64,000 nucleotides of DNA from an uncultured Veillonella sp. (GCA_900550455.1 URSE01000001.1:1-64000), one strand, 5' to 3'; shown: positions 37,833-47,395, counted from the stretch's first letter. Program-made: numbers and translations. The notes: generated from the letters alone by a model not told the origin.

Positions 37833-39075
37833 AAAGAAAAATCGTAAAAGTGAATCACCTAGACGGGTGGAAGGTCTCAAAGGACAACCGCGGGCTCGCA
37901 AAGAGGGGCGAAAATCAGAGGTCCTAACTAAGGAACAATTGGTACAGAACCGGATTGCCCGTCGTCAAAAGCGGACTAAGACTATCGCTAAGTTGACGCC
38001 GCAAATGAAGCTTAAGAGGGAGGCTGCCCATAAAAAGGCAGGCTCCTTCTTATCTGGTCTCAATTGGAACATGACCTATGATATAGGAATTGATCTGGGG
38101 ACAGCCAATGTTTTACTGTATGTAAAAGGACGTGGCTTAGTTCTGGATGAACCTGGTTTTGTAGCGCGAGATACTAAGACTCAAGAGGTGTTGGCTGTAG
38201 GGGCTAAGGCCCGTCGTATGTGGGGGCGCACCCCTGTAGGCATAGAAGTTATCCGCCCCTTGCAGGAAGGAGTCATAGCTGATTATGATATGACAGAATT
38301 TATGTTACGTCATTTTGTCCGGGCTGTAGTTCCTGCATCGGTCTTGGTAAGGACGCGAATTGTAGCTTGTGTCCCTTCAGGTATTACTCCTGTTGGTAAA
38401 CGGGCTATTTTAGAAGCCCTGCTTCGGACGGGCGCTCGTAAGACTGTTCTCATTGAAGAACCCCTGGCTGCGGCTATGGGGACAGGTCTCGATAAAGCTC
38501 GGGATGTAGGCGCTATGGTTGTCGATATGGGCGGCGGCACTACTGATATTGCTGTTGTTTGTGATTCGGGTGTAGTTGTGTCAGAGTCCCTGCCCATAGG
38601 CGGAGATCGCTTTGATGAGGCTATTGTCCGCTATATTAAGCGGAAGCGACGCTTGGTTATCGGCTATCCTACGGCAGAGGAAATCAAGATTTCCATTGGG
38701 ACTGTAGATCGTAAGGCTCCTAAGCAAGATATGGTCGTTAGAGGCCGTGACTTGGGAACTGGACTTCCCAAGTCTACGCTGGTTTCGTCTCAGGAAATTC
38801 AAGAGGCCATGGAAGCGCATATGGTCTCCATTTTGGAAGGCATAAAAAATATCCTCGAAAAAACGCCGCCAGAATTAGTCGCAGCTATTGCGGATCATGG
38901 TATCATCCTAACGGGAGGAGGTGCTCTTTTGGATGGGGTAGACCGAATCATAACAAGAGTGATTGGTATTGCAGCTTATTTAGTAGAAGCACCTCGATAT
39001 GCAGTAATTCGAGGGACGGCCAAGGCCCTTGAAGAAATGTCCTCTCTACAAGACACCCTAGAAGAACTTCAGTAG
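37804..39075 (+). CDS. mreB: MreB-family rod-shape protein with long basic N-terminal extension
   Basis: 423 residues from GTG 37804, against about 330-345 in most MreB. The actin-like core starts near residue 90 with [29 protein letters not shown] (about 240-251) and [11 protein letters not shown] complete the nucleotide site. The first 89 residues are rich in Lys and Arg (KKKNRK, RRQKRTK) with no hydrophobic helix. Start choice is uncertain: the GTG has a poor ribosome site, and TTG 37939, ATG 38008 and ATG 38071 are alternatives. The open frame and its uniform basic composition argue that at least part of the extension is real. MreB directs lateral wall synthesis. Confidence 0.85.
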   Translation: MRTLFGLTNKKKNRKSESPRRVEGLKGQPRARKEGRKSEVLTKEQLVQNRIARRQKRTKTIAKLTPQMKLKREAAHKKAGSFLSGLNWNMTYDIGIDLGTANVLLYVKGRGLVLDEPGFVARDTKTQEVLAVGAKARRMWGRTPVGIEVIRPLQEGVIADYDMTEFMLRHFVRAVVPASVLVRTRIVACVPSGITPVGKRAILEALLRTGARKTVLIEEPLAAAMGTGLDKARDVGAMVVDMGGGTTDIAVVCDSGVVVSESLPIGGDRFDEAIVRYIKRKRRLVIGYPTAEEIKISIGTVDRKAPKQDMVVRGRDLGTGLPKSTLVSSQEIQEAMEAHMVSILEGIKNILEKTPPELVAAIADHGIILTGGGALLDGVDRIITRVIGIAAYLVEAPRYAVIRGTAKALEEMSSLQDTLEELQ

Positions 39076-39160
39076 GGCCAGCGCTCTTCAGTACTATTAA
39101 AGGTGGAATTTGTAGTAGACCTCTTAGGAGTAATCCGGTCATATAGTGAATACGATAAAT

Positions 39161-39222
39161 AACCTCTGAGTAAGATGAATAAAAGCTAAAGCTTTTATAA
39201 ATTCTAAGCTCAGAGGTTTTCT
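39161..39222 (+). terminator. Nested hairpin terminator after mreB
   Basis: Outer 10-bp perfect stem (39161-39170 with 39209-39218) enclosing a second hairpin (about 39180-39197), followed by TTTT. Confidence 0.75.
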
Positions 39223-39239
39223 GGTCTCTAGGCTATGTA

Positions 39240-39248
39240 TGTTATAAT
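39240..39248 (+). promoter_or_regulatory. Extended -10 promoter for the 39288 gene
   Basis: TGT-TATAAT, 40 bases before the start codon. Confidence 0.5.
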
Positions 39249-39287
39249 AAAGAGTAAATTATTTTGGAGGATTGGAGGTATTAACCT

Positions 39288-40622
39288 ATGAAGTGGAAGG
39301 CAATAGTCACGGTCCTAGCCCTAACGAGTTTCTCTATCAATGGTGCTTTGGCTGTTACAGTGACAGGTTTACGCGCTAATGATACAACTAATCGTAGTCG
39401 CCTTGTCTTAGATTTATCGGCAAAACCTGAAGGCTGGACTACATCCTATGATGAAGCAAACCATGAGGTAACTGTGAGCCTTCCTAAATCGTCCAATCAA
39501 ATACAGGAGGGTCACCTCAATGGAGGCAAGGAAAAAGGTGTCCTTAAGGGCATTGCCATTGAAGAAAAGGACCCTCTAAAGTTCATCTTCCAAGCTGACG
39601 CTGCAGTTCAATACCATGCCTTTGCCTTGGAAAATCCCAATCGTATCGTAGTAGATATGTTTGCGGCTATATCCAATAAGACTAGCAAAAATTTAGATTC
39701 GTCTCTTAGCTTGATCAAATGGAATACTACGGGCCAAGAGGGCCCAGTGCAAGTGACGGCGCTGACTGCTCCCGCCGGGGTAGCTATGAAGGTCTATAGC
39801 AATCAAGCTGGCAATGATGTGGAGGAGGTATCCTCTGTCAATCGGGCTGCTGTTGGCCTTAAGCAAAAGGGAAAGTACATTCCCGTGTCCGTAACGGATA
39901 CAGCGGGCCAAGGGATTGCACCTGATTCCTTAACAAAGACGGCCCAATTGGTTTATGGAGCGGGCCGGGGCTATACCATTAATAGCCAAAAGATAAGCCT
40001 TCAAGTGTCCGCTAATAAATGGACCCTGCCTGTAACTGGCATCAATCAGGCTCGTATGGCGAATGATTTAATTCTCTATACGGATACCTTTGGCGCTTCT
40101 ACAGGGACTAATGCCTTTGGACGAGAAGTAACTGTTATAAATGGCAAGGTGACGGCTCTAGCAAAGGCTAATTCCCCACTGGCTAAGGGGGCTATGGTCT
40201 TGTCAGGTCATGGGACTAGTGCGGATAAGCTCAAGACTCTTAAGGTGGGGGATTCTCTTTCTATTCGGACTGCTCCAGCCCTGGCTAAGGTGTCTACAGA
40301 GGGTGCTATTACCTACGCTAAAGGGAGCCCAGTTCTTATTGGCGGAGCGTATGTAGGGCCTAAGTCCAATAGCCGTTTGGCTCGGACCTTTATCGGCACC
40401 ACGAAAAATCGAGGCCTCATAGCTATGGCTGTTGATCAGGATGGCAAGACCTCTATGGGGGTTACCTCTAAGGAAGGGGTTAATCTTATCAAGCAACTAG
40501 GGGCCATTGATGCTCTTGAGCTCAATGGGCAAGGCGCAGCAGATATGGCCTATAAGGGTAAGGTAATCCATCAAGATCAAAATCAAGCAAAAACTTATGA
40601 GGATATGTTAGTACTTAAATAA
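39288..40622 (+). CDS. Exported AMIN domain / phosphodiester glycosidase protein
   Basis: 444 residues. Signal peptide 1-22 ending ALA. Residues about 24-125 read as an AMIN-like domain (VTGLRANDTTNRSRLVLDLS ... PNRIVVDMF), which in other proteins binds peptidoglycan or the secretin/outer-membrane zone. Residues about 270-440 resemble the NAGPA phosphodiester glycosidase (DUF2233) domain, with GRTF-type ARTFIGTTKNRGLIAMAVDQDG and ELNGQGAADM near the end. Likely periplasmic and acting on a phosphodiester-linked envelope sugar; the substrate is unknown. The first of three exported-protein genes. Confidence 0.78.
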   Translation: MKWKAIVTVLALTSFSINGALAVTVTGLRANDTTNRSRLVLDLSAKPEGWTTSYDEANHEVTVSLPKSSNQIQEGHLNGGKEKGVLKGIAIEEKDPLKFIFQADAAVQYHAFALENPNRIVVDMFAAISNKTSKNLDSSLSLIKWNTTGQEGPVQVTALTAPAGVAMKVYSNQAGNDVEEVSSVNRAAVGLKQKGKYIPVSVTDTAGQGIAPDSLTKTAQLVYGAGRGYTINSQKISLQVSANKWTLPVTGINQARMANDLILYTDTFGASTGTNAFGREVTVINGKVTALAKANSPLAKGAMVLSGHGTSADKLKTLKVGDSLSIRTAPALAKVSTEGAITYAKGSPVLIGGAYVGPKSNSRLARTFIGTTKNRGLIAMAVDQDGKTSMGVTSKEGVNLIKQLGAIDALELNGQGAADMAYKGKVIHQDQNQAKTYEDMLVLK

Positions 40623-40668
40623 ATGATTAATTATAGGCGTAAGTAATCAATTGACCAAGGAGTTATTT

Positions 40669-40959
40669 ATGACGATGAAAAAAACTTTAGCGACTGTGCT
40701 AGTAGCAAGTGCTATGTCCACAGGACTGGCTATGGCACAACCATTAGAACACCACACCGTTCTTACGGGAACAGTAGCTTCTGTAGTGCCGCTAGGCGCT
40801 CAAGTGCAAGAAGGGGATACCTTAGTTACGGTAGAAACCTTAGCTGGCCCTATGGCAGCTTCTAAAGCCGTTGTGAGCGGTCAAGTGACAGCTGTAGAAG
40901 TACATGCAGGAGAGTCCGTACAACGGGGACAAGCAGTGGTCGTAGTCGAGTCCAAGTAA
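40669..40959 (+). CDS. Small exported lipoyl/biotinyl-like domain protein
   Basis: 96 residues. ATG 40669 follows AAGGAG by six bases. Signal peptide about 1-22 (ending AMA). The rest is a single half-barrel of the biotinyl/lipoyl type: two pseudo-repeats, VPLGAQVQEGDTLVTVET and VEVHAGESVQRGQAVVVVES. The modified Lys of EAMKM is replaced by TLAGPM, so biotin or lipoate attachment is unlikely. It resembles the hairpin domain of membrane fusion proteins without its arms. Function unknown. It lies 18 bases before the S55 protease gene, suggesting they act together. Confidence 0.7.
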   Translation: MTMKKTLATVLVASAMSTGLAMAQPLEHHTVLTGTVASVVPLGAQVQEGDTLVTVETLAGPMAASKAVVSGQVTAVEVHAGESVQRGQAVVVVESK

Positions 40960-40977
40960 GATAGGGGAGATACTGAT

Positions 40978-42939
40978 ATGAGCAATCGAATATGGTGCCG
41001 GTCTAAGCGGGCCTTGCTCGCAGTATGCTTCTGTTTGGGGGCTATGAACATAGCCCAAGCGGTTGATTTTATGCCTGTAGACCAAGTAAAAACAGGTATG
41101 ACTGGGACGGCTAAAACTGTACTTGTAGGGGACCAAATTTCCACCTTTGATGTAAAGGTTTTGGGTGTTATGAAGGATCGAGGTCCTTCTGGAGACCTTA
41201 TTTTGGCTAAGTTTTCTGGACCGGTCATGGAGGAAACAGGGGGCATTGCTCATGGTATGTCCGGGTCACCTGTCTATATAGACGGCAAACTAGTGGGTGC
41301 TGTTGCCTATGGTTGGGGCTTTGCAGATGGTACTGTGGGTATGATTACCCCAATCCAAGATATGGTTAAATTATGGCATATCCCTTATGAAAAGAACCTT
41401 AATAAGTCCTGGCATGGTCAAGGAGATGGGCAACTCATTCCTATGGGAACACCTCTTATGGCCTATGGATTTGATCAAGGAGCCTTGTCCTACCTGAAGG
41501 AAAAGCTACCTAACTATAAGTATGAAACGTATGATACAGCAGCCGCTACAGGTGATGATGTAGTTAAGCCATTGGTGCCAGGCGGGTCTGTTGCAGCTCT
41601 TTTAGTTGATGGCAATTTAAAATTAGGGGCTATTGGCACGGTCACTTATGTAGATGGGGACCGTCTTGTAGCTTTTGGGCACCCCTTCATAAAACGGGGC
41701 TCCTCTAATTACTTTATGCATAATGCTTCCATCTTTACAGTGGTAAAATCTATGGACTCCGCTTTTAAATTGGGGTCTATGGGAGCTGAAGTGGGATCTG
41801 TTAATGAAGATCGTGGTGCCGGTATCGCGGGTCAAATGGGTAAAAATACAGGTGGAATTCCAATCCAATTCCATTTGCGTGATTTGGATACAGCACAAGA
41901 AAAACGAGCTTGGGTTAAGGTGATAGAAAATGAGGAAATGACGCCAACCTTGGCTGCGACCTCCCTCTATTCCTTCCTAAATAAGCTTATGGACCGAACT
42001 GGTGAAGGGACTGCTAAGGTGACCTATACCATTCGCCCACGGGATAATGCATATACACCATTGACGCGAACTAACATGTTCTACTCCTCCAACTCTATTT
42101 CTGAAAAATCCGTTGATGAATTCTATAAGGTTATCGACGTGTTGATGAACAACCGTTTTATCAACTTTGAAATTCAGGATATCAATGTTAAGGCCGATGT
42201 TCAACAAGGAAAGAAGACGGCTAAAATTGTAGATGCTACGGCCTCTCCTGTCTATGTAGCACCAGGAGATACCATCGTAGTAGATGTGACGATTGAACCT
42301 TTTAGAGGGGAGAAGGAAGTTAAAGAAGTCTTCTTTACCGTTCCTAAAAACCAAAAGCTGGGTGACGCCACCTTAGAAGTTCGTGGTGGCGGTGTTATCC
42401 CATTGCCTTATGTATTTGAAAAGCAAAAGTATAACTTAACAGATGAAATTATTCGCCGCCTCAAAACCTATAAAGATTTCAAGGATCTTTATAGGGAATT
42501 AAAGGATACGGATCAAAACAACCAAATCGTTGTAGAAATCTTAGAAGAGGGCATTTCTATGGTTGACGATGAGGGAGGAAAAGGAGTTAAGAAACCTAAA
42601 ATTGATGGGATTGAATCTAATCCACTCCCTGGAGATATTAAGAAAAAAAGCCATTCCAATTCTTTAGATGATGCTATTGATGATGACAATAAAAAGGACC
42701 AAAAGGCCTCTATTGATACGGATTACATCATCCAAGGGGATGGGCAGTTCAAAATCCACATTGTTAGCCCTGCTAAACGGGATAAGGAACGGGCTAAAGA
42801 CGCACGCAATGCAAAGAAAAAGGGGGCCCATCAAGAAGGGGCAAAAGCGAGTCTAGAAAAACCTTTGCCTACGGATGATAAGAATGCTTCTAAAGAAGAA
42901 GGAGCCAGTCAGGACCTGGGTAGGGATAGAGTATACTAG
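40978..42939 (+). CDS. SpoIVB-type (S55) serine peptidase domain protein
   Basis: 653 residues. Signal peptide about 1-29 (ending AQA). S55 domain about 31-230: VKTGMTGTAKTVLVG at the start and GGIAHGMSGSPVYIDGKLVGAVAYG with the nucleophile Ser. A mixed middle region (230-510) is unassigned, and the last about 110 residues are very charged and probably disordered (KKDQKAS, KRDKERAKDARNAKKKG). In Bacillus, SpoIVB triggers sigma-K activation; no sporulation gene is seen here, so an envelope role is more likely. Its stop lies 57 bases before mlaE. Confidence 0.82.
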   Translation: MSNRIWCRSKRALLAVCFCLGAMNIAQAVDFMPVDQVKTGMTGTAKTVLVGDQISTFDVKVLGVMKDRGPSGDLILAKFSGPVMEETGGIAHGMSGSPVYIDGKLVGAVAYGWGFADGTVGMITPIQDMVKLWHIPYEKNLNKSWHGQGDGQLIPMGTPLMAYGFDQGALSYLKEKLPNYKYETYDTAAATGDDVVKPLVPGGSVAALLVDGNLKLGAIGTVTYVDGDRLVAFGHPFIKRGSSNYFMHNASIFTVVKSMDSAFKLGSMGAEVGSVNEDRGAGIAGQMGKNTGGIPIQFHLRDLDTAQEKRAWVKVIENEEMTPTLAATSLYSFLNKLMDRTGEGTAKVTYTIRPRDNAYTPLTRTNMFYSSNSISEKSVDEFYKVIDVLMNNRFINFEIQDINVKADVQQGKKTAKIVDATASPVYVAPGDTIVVDVTIEPFRGEKEVKEVFFTVPKNQKLGDATLEVRGGGVIPLPYVFEKQKYNLTDEIIRRLKTYKDFKDLYRELKDTDQNNQIVVEILEEGISMVDDEGGKGVKKPKIDGIESNPLPGDIKKKSHSNSLDDAIDDDNKKDQKASIDTDYIIQGDGQFKIHIVSPAKRDKERAKDARNAKKKGAHQEGAKASLEKPLPTDDKNASKEEGASQDLGRDRVY

Positions 42940-42996
42940 ACATCGCCTAATTGAGACAGACAAGAAATTGATACAGTATTAGATGGAGAGACGTGT

Positions 42997-43758
42997 ATGA
43001 ACTGGTTAGAAGCCATTGGGGCCTTTACCTTGAGTCGCTTGACAGAAATTGGGCGGGCCATGATTTTGGTCGGACAGACAATCAAACAATTGCCCATGAT
43101 CAATTTCTGGCATGTTTTACAGCAGATGGCCCATTTGGGCGTTGATTCACTACCTATCATTTCTATTACCCTCCTCTTCGCGGGGGGCGTTATGACTCTG
43201 CAAATTACAGATGTCCTCATTACCTATGGGGCTCAATCTACAGTGGGGGGCCTTATGGCGGTTGCCATGGGACGAGAACTGGGGCCAATTTTGGTAGGTG
43301 TTGTTTTGGCTGGTCGTGTGGGTGCTGCTATTACAGCAGAAATTGGGACCATGAAGGTAACGGAGCAAATTGATGCTCTTCGTGTGATGGCTACTAACCC
43401 TATTGGTTACTTAGTTGTGCCTAGGGTGGCTGCCTGTATGATTATGGTGCCGATTTTAGCCTTTTACGGCGTAGTTATCGGCATTGCAGGAGGCTATTTC
43501 GTAGCAACTTCCATTAAAGGATTGTCACCTCAAACCTACTTGGACTCCATTCAAATGTTCTCTACTGTATCAGATTTTACCTTGGGCCTTCTAAAAGCTT
43601 CTGTTTTTGGGGCTGTTATTGCTCTAGTGGGGGCCTATAAGGGGATGAATACTAAAATGGGGGCTGAGGCTGTTGGATTCTCCACAACTTCCTCTGTAGT
43701 TACCTCTATTATTCTCGTATTTATACTTAATTACTTCTTGTCATCTGTCTTGTTCTAA
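42997..43758 (+). CDS. mlaE: Phospholipid ABC transporter permease MlaE
   Basis: 253 residues, typical length. Five to six membrane segments; the conserved GRELGPILVGVVLAGRVGAAITAEIGTMKVTEQIDAL block (about 88-124) defines MlaE/YrbE. Inner-membrane part of the Mla lipid transporter with MlaF and MlaD. Start ATG follows GGAGAG. mlaF starts 10 bases after its stop. Confidence 0.93.
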   Translation: MNWLEAIGAFTLSRLTEIGRAMILVGQTIKQLPMINFWHVLQQMAHLGVDSLPIISITLLFAGGVMTLQITDVLITYGAQSTVGGLMAVAMGRELGPILVGVVLAGRVGAAITAEIGTMKVTEQIDALRVMATNPIGYLVVPRVAACMIMVPILAFYGVVIGIAGGYFVATSIKGLSPQTYLDSIQMFSTVSDFTLGLLKASVFGAVIALVGAYKGMNTKMGAEAVGFSTTSSVVTSIILVFILNYFLSSVLF

Positions 43759-43768
43759 TGAGGGGCCT

Positions 43769-44503
43769 ATGATTGAATTGAAAAACGTCACCGTTGCCTA
43801 TGGCAGCCGCGTTATTTTAGATAATATATCCATGACCATCGGTGATGGAGTGACCCTTGTTATTTTAGGAGGATCGGGATCTGGCAAATCAACCCTCTTA
43901 CGTCTCCTCATAGGCTTACAAAAACCTACTGCAGGCCACATATTGGTAGATGGTGTTGATATAACAAGCTTGTCTGAATCGGAGTTTGATCAGGTCCGTC
44001 GTAAGATGGGTATGGTCTTTCAATACTCTGCCTTGTTTGATTCTCTATCGGTAGGGGAAAATGTAGCCTTTGGCCTCCGGCAGCATACTAAGCTGTCGGA
44101 TGAAGATATAAAGAAGATTGTCAGCCAACGTTTAGATTGGGTTGGCCTAGCAGGCTATGAAGATTATATGCCTAATGAATTATCTGGAGGCATGAAAAAG
44201 CGGGTCTCATTGGCGAGGGCTATCGCAGAAGATGCATCAATCCTCCTCTATGATGAACCCACATCTGGTTTGGATCCTATTACGTCCATGCAGATTAGCC
44301 ATTTAATTCGGGCTATGCAAAAACGCTTGGGATGTACATCTCTGGTTGTCACCCATGATATGCGGTCTGCTTTTTATGTGGGGGATGCGATAGCCCTCTT
44401 GGATAAGGGAAATTTCGTGGAGGTGTCGCCGCCAGCGCAATTCCAAGAATCGAAAAATAAGTTGGTACAAAGTTTCATTCATGGCCAAGTTGATGGTGTG
44501 TAA
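43769..44503 (+). CDS. mlaF: Phospholipid ABC transporter ATPase MlaF
   Basis: 244 residues. Walker A GGSGSGKST about 35-43, Q-loop VFQYSALFDSLSVGENV (a characteristic MlaF stretch), signature LSGGMKKR and Walker B ILLYDEPTSGLDP. Energises MlaE. Tightly packed between mlaE and mlaD. Confidence 0.93.
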   Translation: MIELKNVTVAYGSRVILDNISMTIGDGVTLVILGGSGSGKSTLLRLLIGLQKPTAGHILVDGVDITSLSESEFDQVRRKMGMVFQYSALFDSLSVGENVAFGLRQHTKLSDEDIKKIVSQRLDWVGLAGYEDYMPNELSGGMKKRVSLARAIAEDASILLYDEPTSGLDPITSMQISHLIRAMQKRLGCTSLVVTHDMRSAFYVGDAIALLDKGNFVEVSPPAQFQESKNKLVQSFIHGQVDGV

Positions 44504-44518
44504 AGAGGGATTAACTAT

Positions 44519-45799
44519 ATGAAATGGACAACAGAAGCTAAGGTAGGGGCCTTCACCCTAGTAGGGATTATCGCCTTTATCGCGGCTGTTTTATTTGTGG
44601 GGAATGTCAATTTATTTCCTAAGGCGCAGATGGCCATTACCGGTCAATTTGCCTCTGTTAATGGCTTGAAGGTGGGAAATGCCGTTAAGTACTCTGGCGT
44701 ACAAGTGGGTAAGATTAAGGATATAGCTGTGGATAATCCACATTCTGTACGCGTTTCTATGGATTTGGACCAGGATGCTAAGATTCCTAAGGATTCTACC
44801 TTCTCTCTCTCCTCTGATGGTTTTTTGGGGGATAAGTTCATTTTGATCACACCAGGTACCTCTAACGAGTACCTCAAGTCCGGCGACTATGTTAATGGCA
44901 AGGGGGGAGAGATGGACCAGGCCTTTGACTCCGCTAAAAAACTCATGGAGGGGACAGAAAAGCTCCTAGAATCCATGAATAATATTATCGGTGATCCTAA
45001 GACCCAAGATGCCCTCCGTCATACACTTCAATCCACCTCTACAATGGCAGATAATACCGTGGCAATTACCGGTAACTTAGCAGCTATGACGGCGCAGATG
45101 AATGCGACAGCTCAACAATTTAATGCAGATGGTAATGCGGGCAATGATATGCGGGCCATTTTGATCAATATGAAGGAAACTACTGAAAGGGTGGATTCCA
45201 TGGCCCGTTCTATGGAAACTACTGTTACGGACCCACAGGCTGCTCAAAATATTAAGGAAACCCTTCATAATACAGCGCAGATTTCATCTCGTGTTAATAA
45301 AATATTAGGAGGCAAACCTTACCCAAAGTCCTCCACTGAGGCTGTAAATACTGGGGTCGAGGCCTCCGATTCTAACGAAGATGTAAACAAAAGTAAACAA
45401 TTAGCTACTGAAATGTCAGGTGAATTATTATATAATAGTCATCAGAACGAATATCGTGCCAATGCGCATCTTCGCTTATTTACCAATAAAAATCTTATGG
45501 AATTAGGCTTTTCTAATATAGGAGATGGATCTGATTTTGATCTCAATGCGGGTAGGCACTTAACGGATAAATGGTCTGTTAGGGGGGGCTTCTTTGAAAG
45601 TAAGTTAGGTCTAGGACTTGACTATGGCCTAGGTGGCCCATTCTCCTTGTCTGCGGCGGTCTTTGATCTCAATCGTCAACGGTATAGAATCCGCTCTGAA
45701 TTCCGCTTGAAGGGAGATACCTATGGTGTCCTTCAAACGACGCGCCCATTCTCTTCTGATAATGGTGGTACCTATTTGGGTATCAAACAAGTATTCTAA
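44519..45799 (+). CDS. mlaD: MlaD: MCE protein with C-terminal beta-barrel-like segment
   Basis: 426 residues, about twice the E. coli MlaD. N-terminal anchor helix about 10-30, MCE domain about 38-115 (GLKVGNAVKYSGVQVGKI), a long Asn/Thr-rich helical region about 130-265, then about 300-426 of alternating strands ending in ...LGIKQVF. The terminal Phe and amphipathic strands resemble outer-membrane barrel ends, so one protein could bridge both membranes. Such an MlaD-barrel architecture has been described for Veillonella parvula. No separate MlaA, B or C gene is present here. Confidence 0.87.
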   Translation: MKWTTEAKVGAFTLVGIIAFIAAVLFVGNVNLFPKAQMAITGQFASVNGLKVGNAVKYSGVQVGKIKDIAVDNPHSVRVSMDLDQDAKIPKDSTFSLSSDGFLGDKFILITPGTSNEYLKSGDYVNGKGGEMDQAFDSAKKLMEGTEKLLESMNNIIGDPKTQDALRHTLQSTSTMADNTVAITGNLAAMTAQMNATAQQFNADGNAGNDMRAILINMKETTERVDSMARSMETTVTDPQAAQNIKETLHNTAQISSRVNKILGGKPYPKSSTEAVNTGVEASDSNEDVNKSKQLATEMSGELLYNSHQNEYRANAHLRLFTNKNLMELGFSNIGDGSDFDLNAGRHLTDKWSVRGGFFESKLGLGLDYGLGGPFSLSAAVFDLNRQRYRIRSEFRLKGDTYGVLQTTRPFSSDNGGTYLGIKQVF

Positions 45800-45825
45800 A
45801 TCTCGACTTTTGGAGGTTTCTATCC

Positions 45826-47352
45826 ATGAATAAAAAGACCTTGTCTATAGCCCTTCTCTTGGCTATGACTACGAGTGGTGCTTTGGCTGCATCTACATCA
45901 ACTACGGTTCCCATGACGGTGAAAGCAGTGAATGCTAATCTTGTGTCAACTACGATTAACAATCAACCTAAATTATCTAAATATCAACTAGAAGCTGTTA
46001 AGATGACCCAAGAAGCTATGGCGGCTAAAGAGACATCTGATACGGCTAACTACCCTACAGCCGTATCTTTAGATGCTACTAAAGCGGTTGCTCTTGCTTT
46101 GGAAAACAATCGGACTGCTAAGGCTTCCTCTTGGACTTATGAAGCCGCTAAAGCGGGCGTTTCCCAAGCGGCTGCAGGCATGAATCCACAGGTGGCTGCA
46201 AACTATTCTGGTGCCCGTTCAAATAGTGGGACGAGTGTTGGTAAAGGTGGTCATACAAGCTCTTCTATTGGCTTTACCCTATCTGTACCTGTCTTTGATG
46301 CCTCTACAATGGCTTCCATTCGAGGCGCTCGCTATACTCGTGAAGGAGCAGGTGCCGCTTATGAAGAGGCACTACAAACGGCTAAATATAATGCGGTGGC
46401 AGGTTACTATACCCTGATCAAGGATCGCAATGCTATCGATGTAGCCAACCAATCTGTTACTGATTACCAAGGTCATTTAACAAATGTAGAGGCTCAATAC
46501 AGTGTGGGGATTGTTGCTAATTCTGATGTAATGGCTTCTAAGACGACCTGGTCTGATGCGCAAACCAATTTGGTGAAGGCTCGTAATCAAGCTGATTTAG
46601 CTGAAACCGACCTTAATCAAATTTTAGCTTTCCCTGTATCTACTAAGATAGATACGGCGGATAAAAGCCTTAATTACGCACCCTATAATGTGACTTTAGA
46701 AGAGGCTAAAGCGTATGCTTTGATTCACCGGGCGAAATTGGTAGAGTCTGCTATGAGTGTTAAGAAAGCCGAAGAAGATTTGCATGCTGCTAAGGCTGGC
46801 TACTTGCCAACGGTTTCTGCCTCTGCCGGCCGGGGCTACTCTGACGATGGTTGGAAGGGCTTTGGCGATGGCAATGACTGGAATATCGGGGCGAAGGCTT
46901 CCTGGTCCATTTGGAATGGTGGCGGCACCCAAGTGGCTATTAAGAAGGCACAAGCAGCCTTTGAAGGAGCCAAAGAGACTAACTTGGCTAGTATTGATGC
47001 CGTCTTGAGTCAAGTTCAAAAAGCCTTTCTTGATATGAAGGCCGCAGAACAAACCATTACATCCACCAAAACAGCTGTCGACTCTGCGCAAGAATCCTTC
47101 CGGATTAACACCCTGCGTTACCAAGCAGGGGTAGGGGCTAATATCGATGTATTGGATGCTGAAACTAAATTGACAGCGGCTCGTAATAATTACTTAGATG
47201 CTGTCTATAATTACAACATCGCTGTAGCGCAATTGGAGCAATACACAGGGGTACCATTGGATACACCTGTTGGCCAAGGGGCTAGCTTAATTGCTACTTC
47301 TGATGCTGCTAATCAATTAGCAACTCTTGCCAATAAAGGGACAAATAAATAA
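45826..47352 (+). CDS. tolC: TolC-family outer-membrane efflux channel
   Basis: 508 residues. Signal peptide 1-21 (ending ALA). Two repeats of the outer-membrane efflux domain with long helices and short strands: AVSLDATKAVALALENNRTAK near 73-93 and the YQAGVGANIDVLDAETKLTAARNNYLDA block near 428-455. Forms a trimeric trans-periplasmic channel. Between mlaD and tamB, it may serve the envelope lipid or export pathway rather than a drug pump (inference). A terminator follows. Confidence 0.9.
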   Translation: MNKKTLSIALLLAMTTSGALAASTSTTVPMTVKAVNANLVSTTINNQPKLSKYQLEAVKMTQEAMAAKETSDTANYPTAVSLDATKAVALALENNRTAKASSWTYEAAKAGVSQAAAGMNPQVAANYSGARSNSGTSVGKGGHTSSSIGFTLSVPVFDASTMASIRGARYTREGAGAAYEEALQTAKYNAVAGYYTLIKDRNAIDVANQSVTDYQGHLTNVEAQYSVGIVANSDVMASKTTWSDAQTNLVKARNQADLAETDLNQILAFPVSTKIDTADKSLNYAPYNVTLEEAKAYALIHRAKLVESAMSVKKAEEDLHAAKAGYLPTVSASAGRGYSDDGWKGFGDGNDWNIGAKASWSIWNGGGTQVAIKKAQAAFEGAKETNLASIDAVLSQVQKAFLDMKAAEQTITSTKTAVDSAQESFRINTLRYQAGVGANIDVLDAETKLTAARNNYLDAVYNYNIAVAQLEQYTGVPLDTPVGQGASLIATSDAANQLATLANKGTNK

Positions 47353-47395
47353 AATATACATAAGAAATAGTCTGTTGCCCTAGGGCTCAGTCCGT

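Noticed and set aside
40840..41253. Minus-strand frames opposite the lipoyl-like and S55 genes
   Set aside because: Two plus-strand genes with signal peptides and good ribosome sites explain the region.
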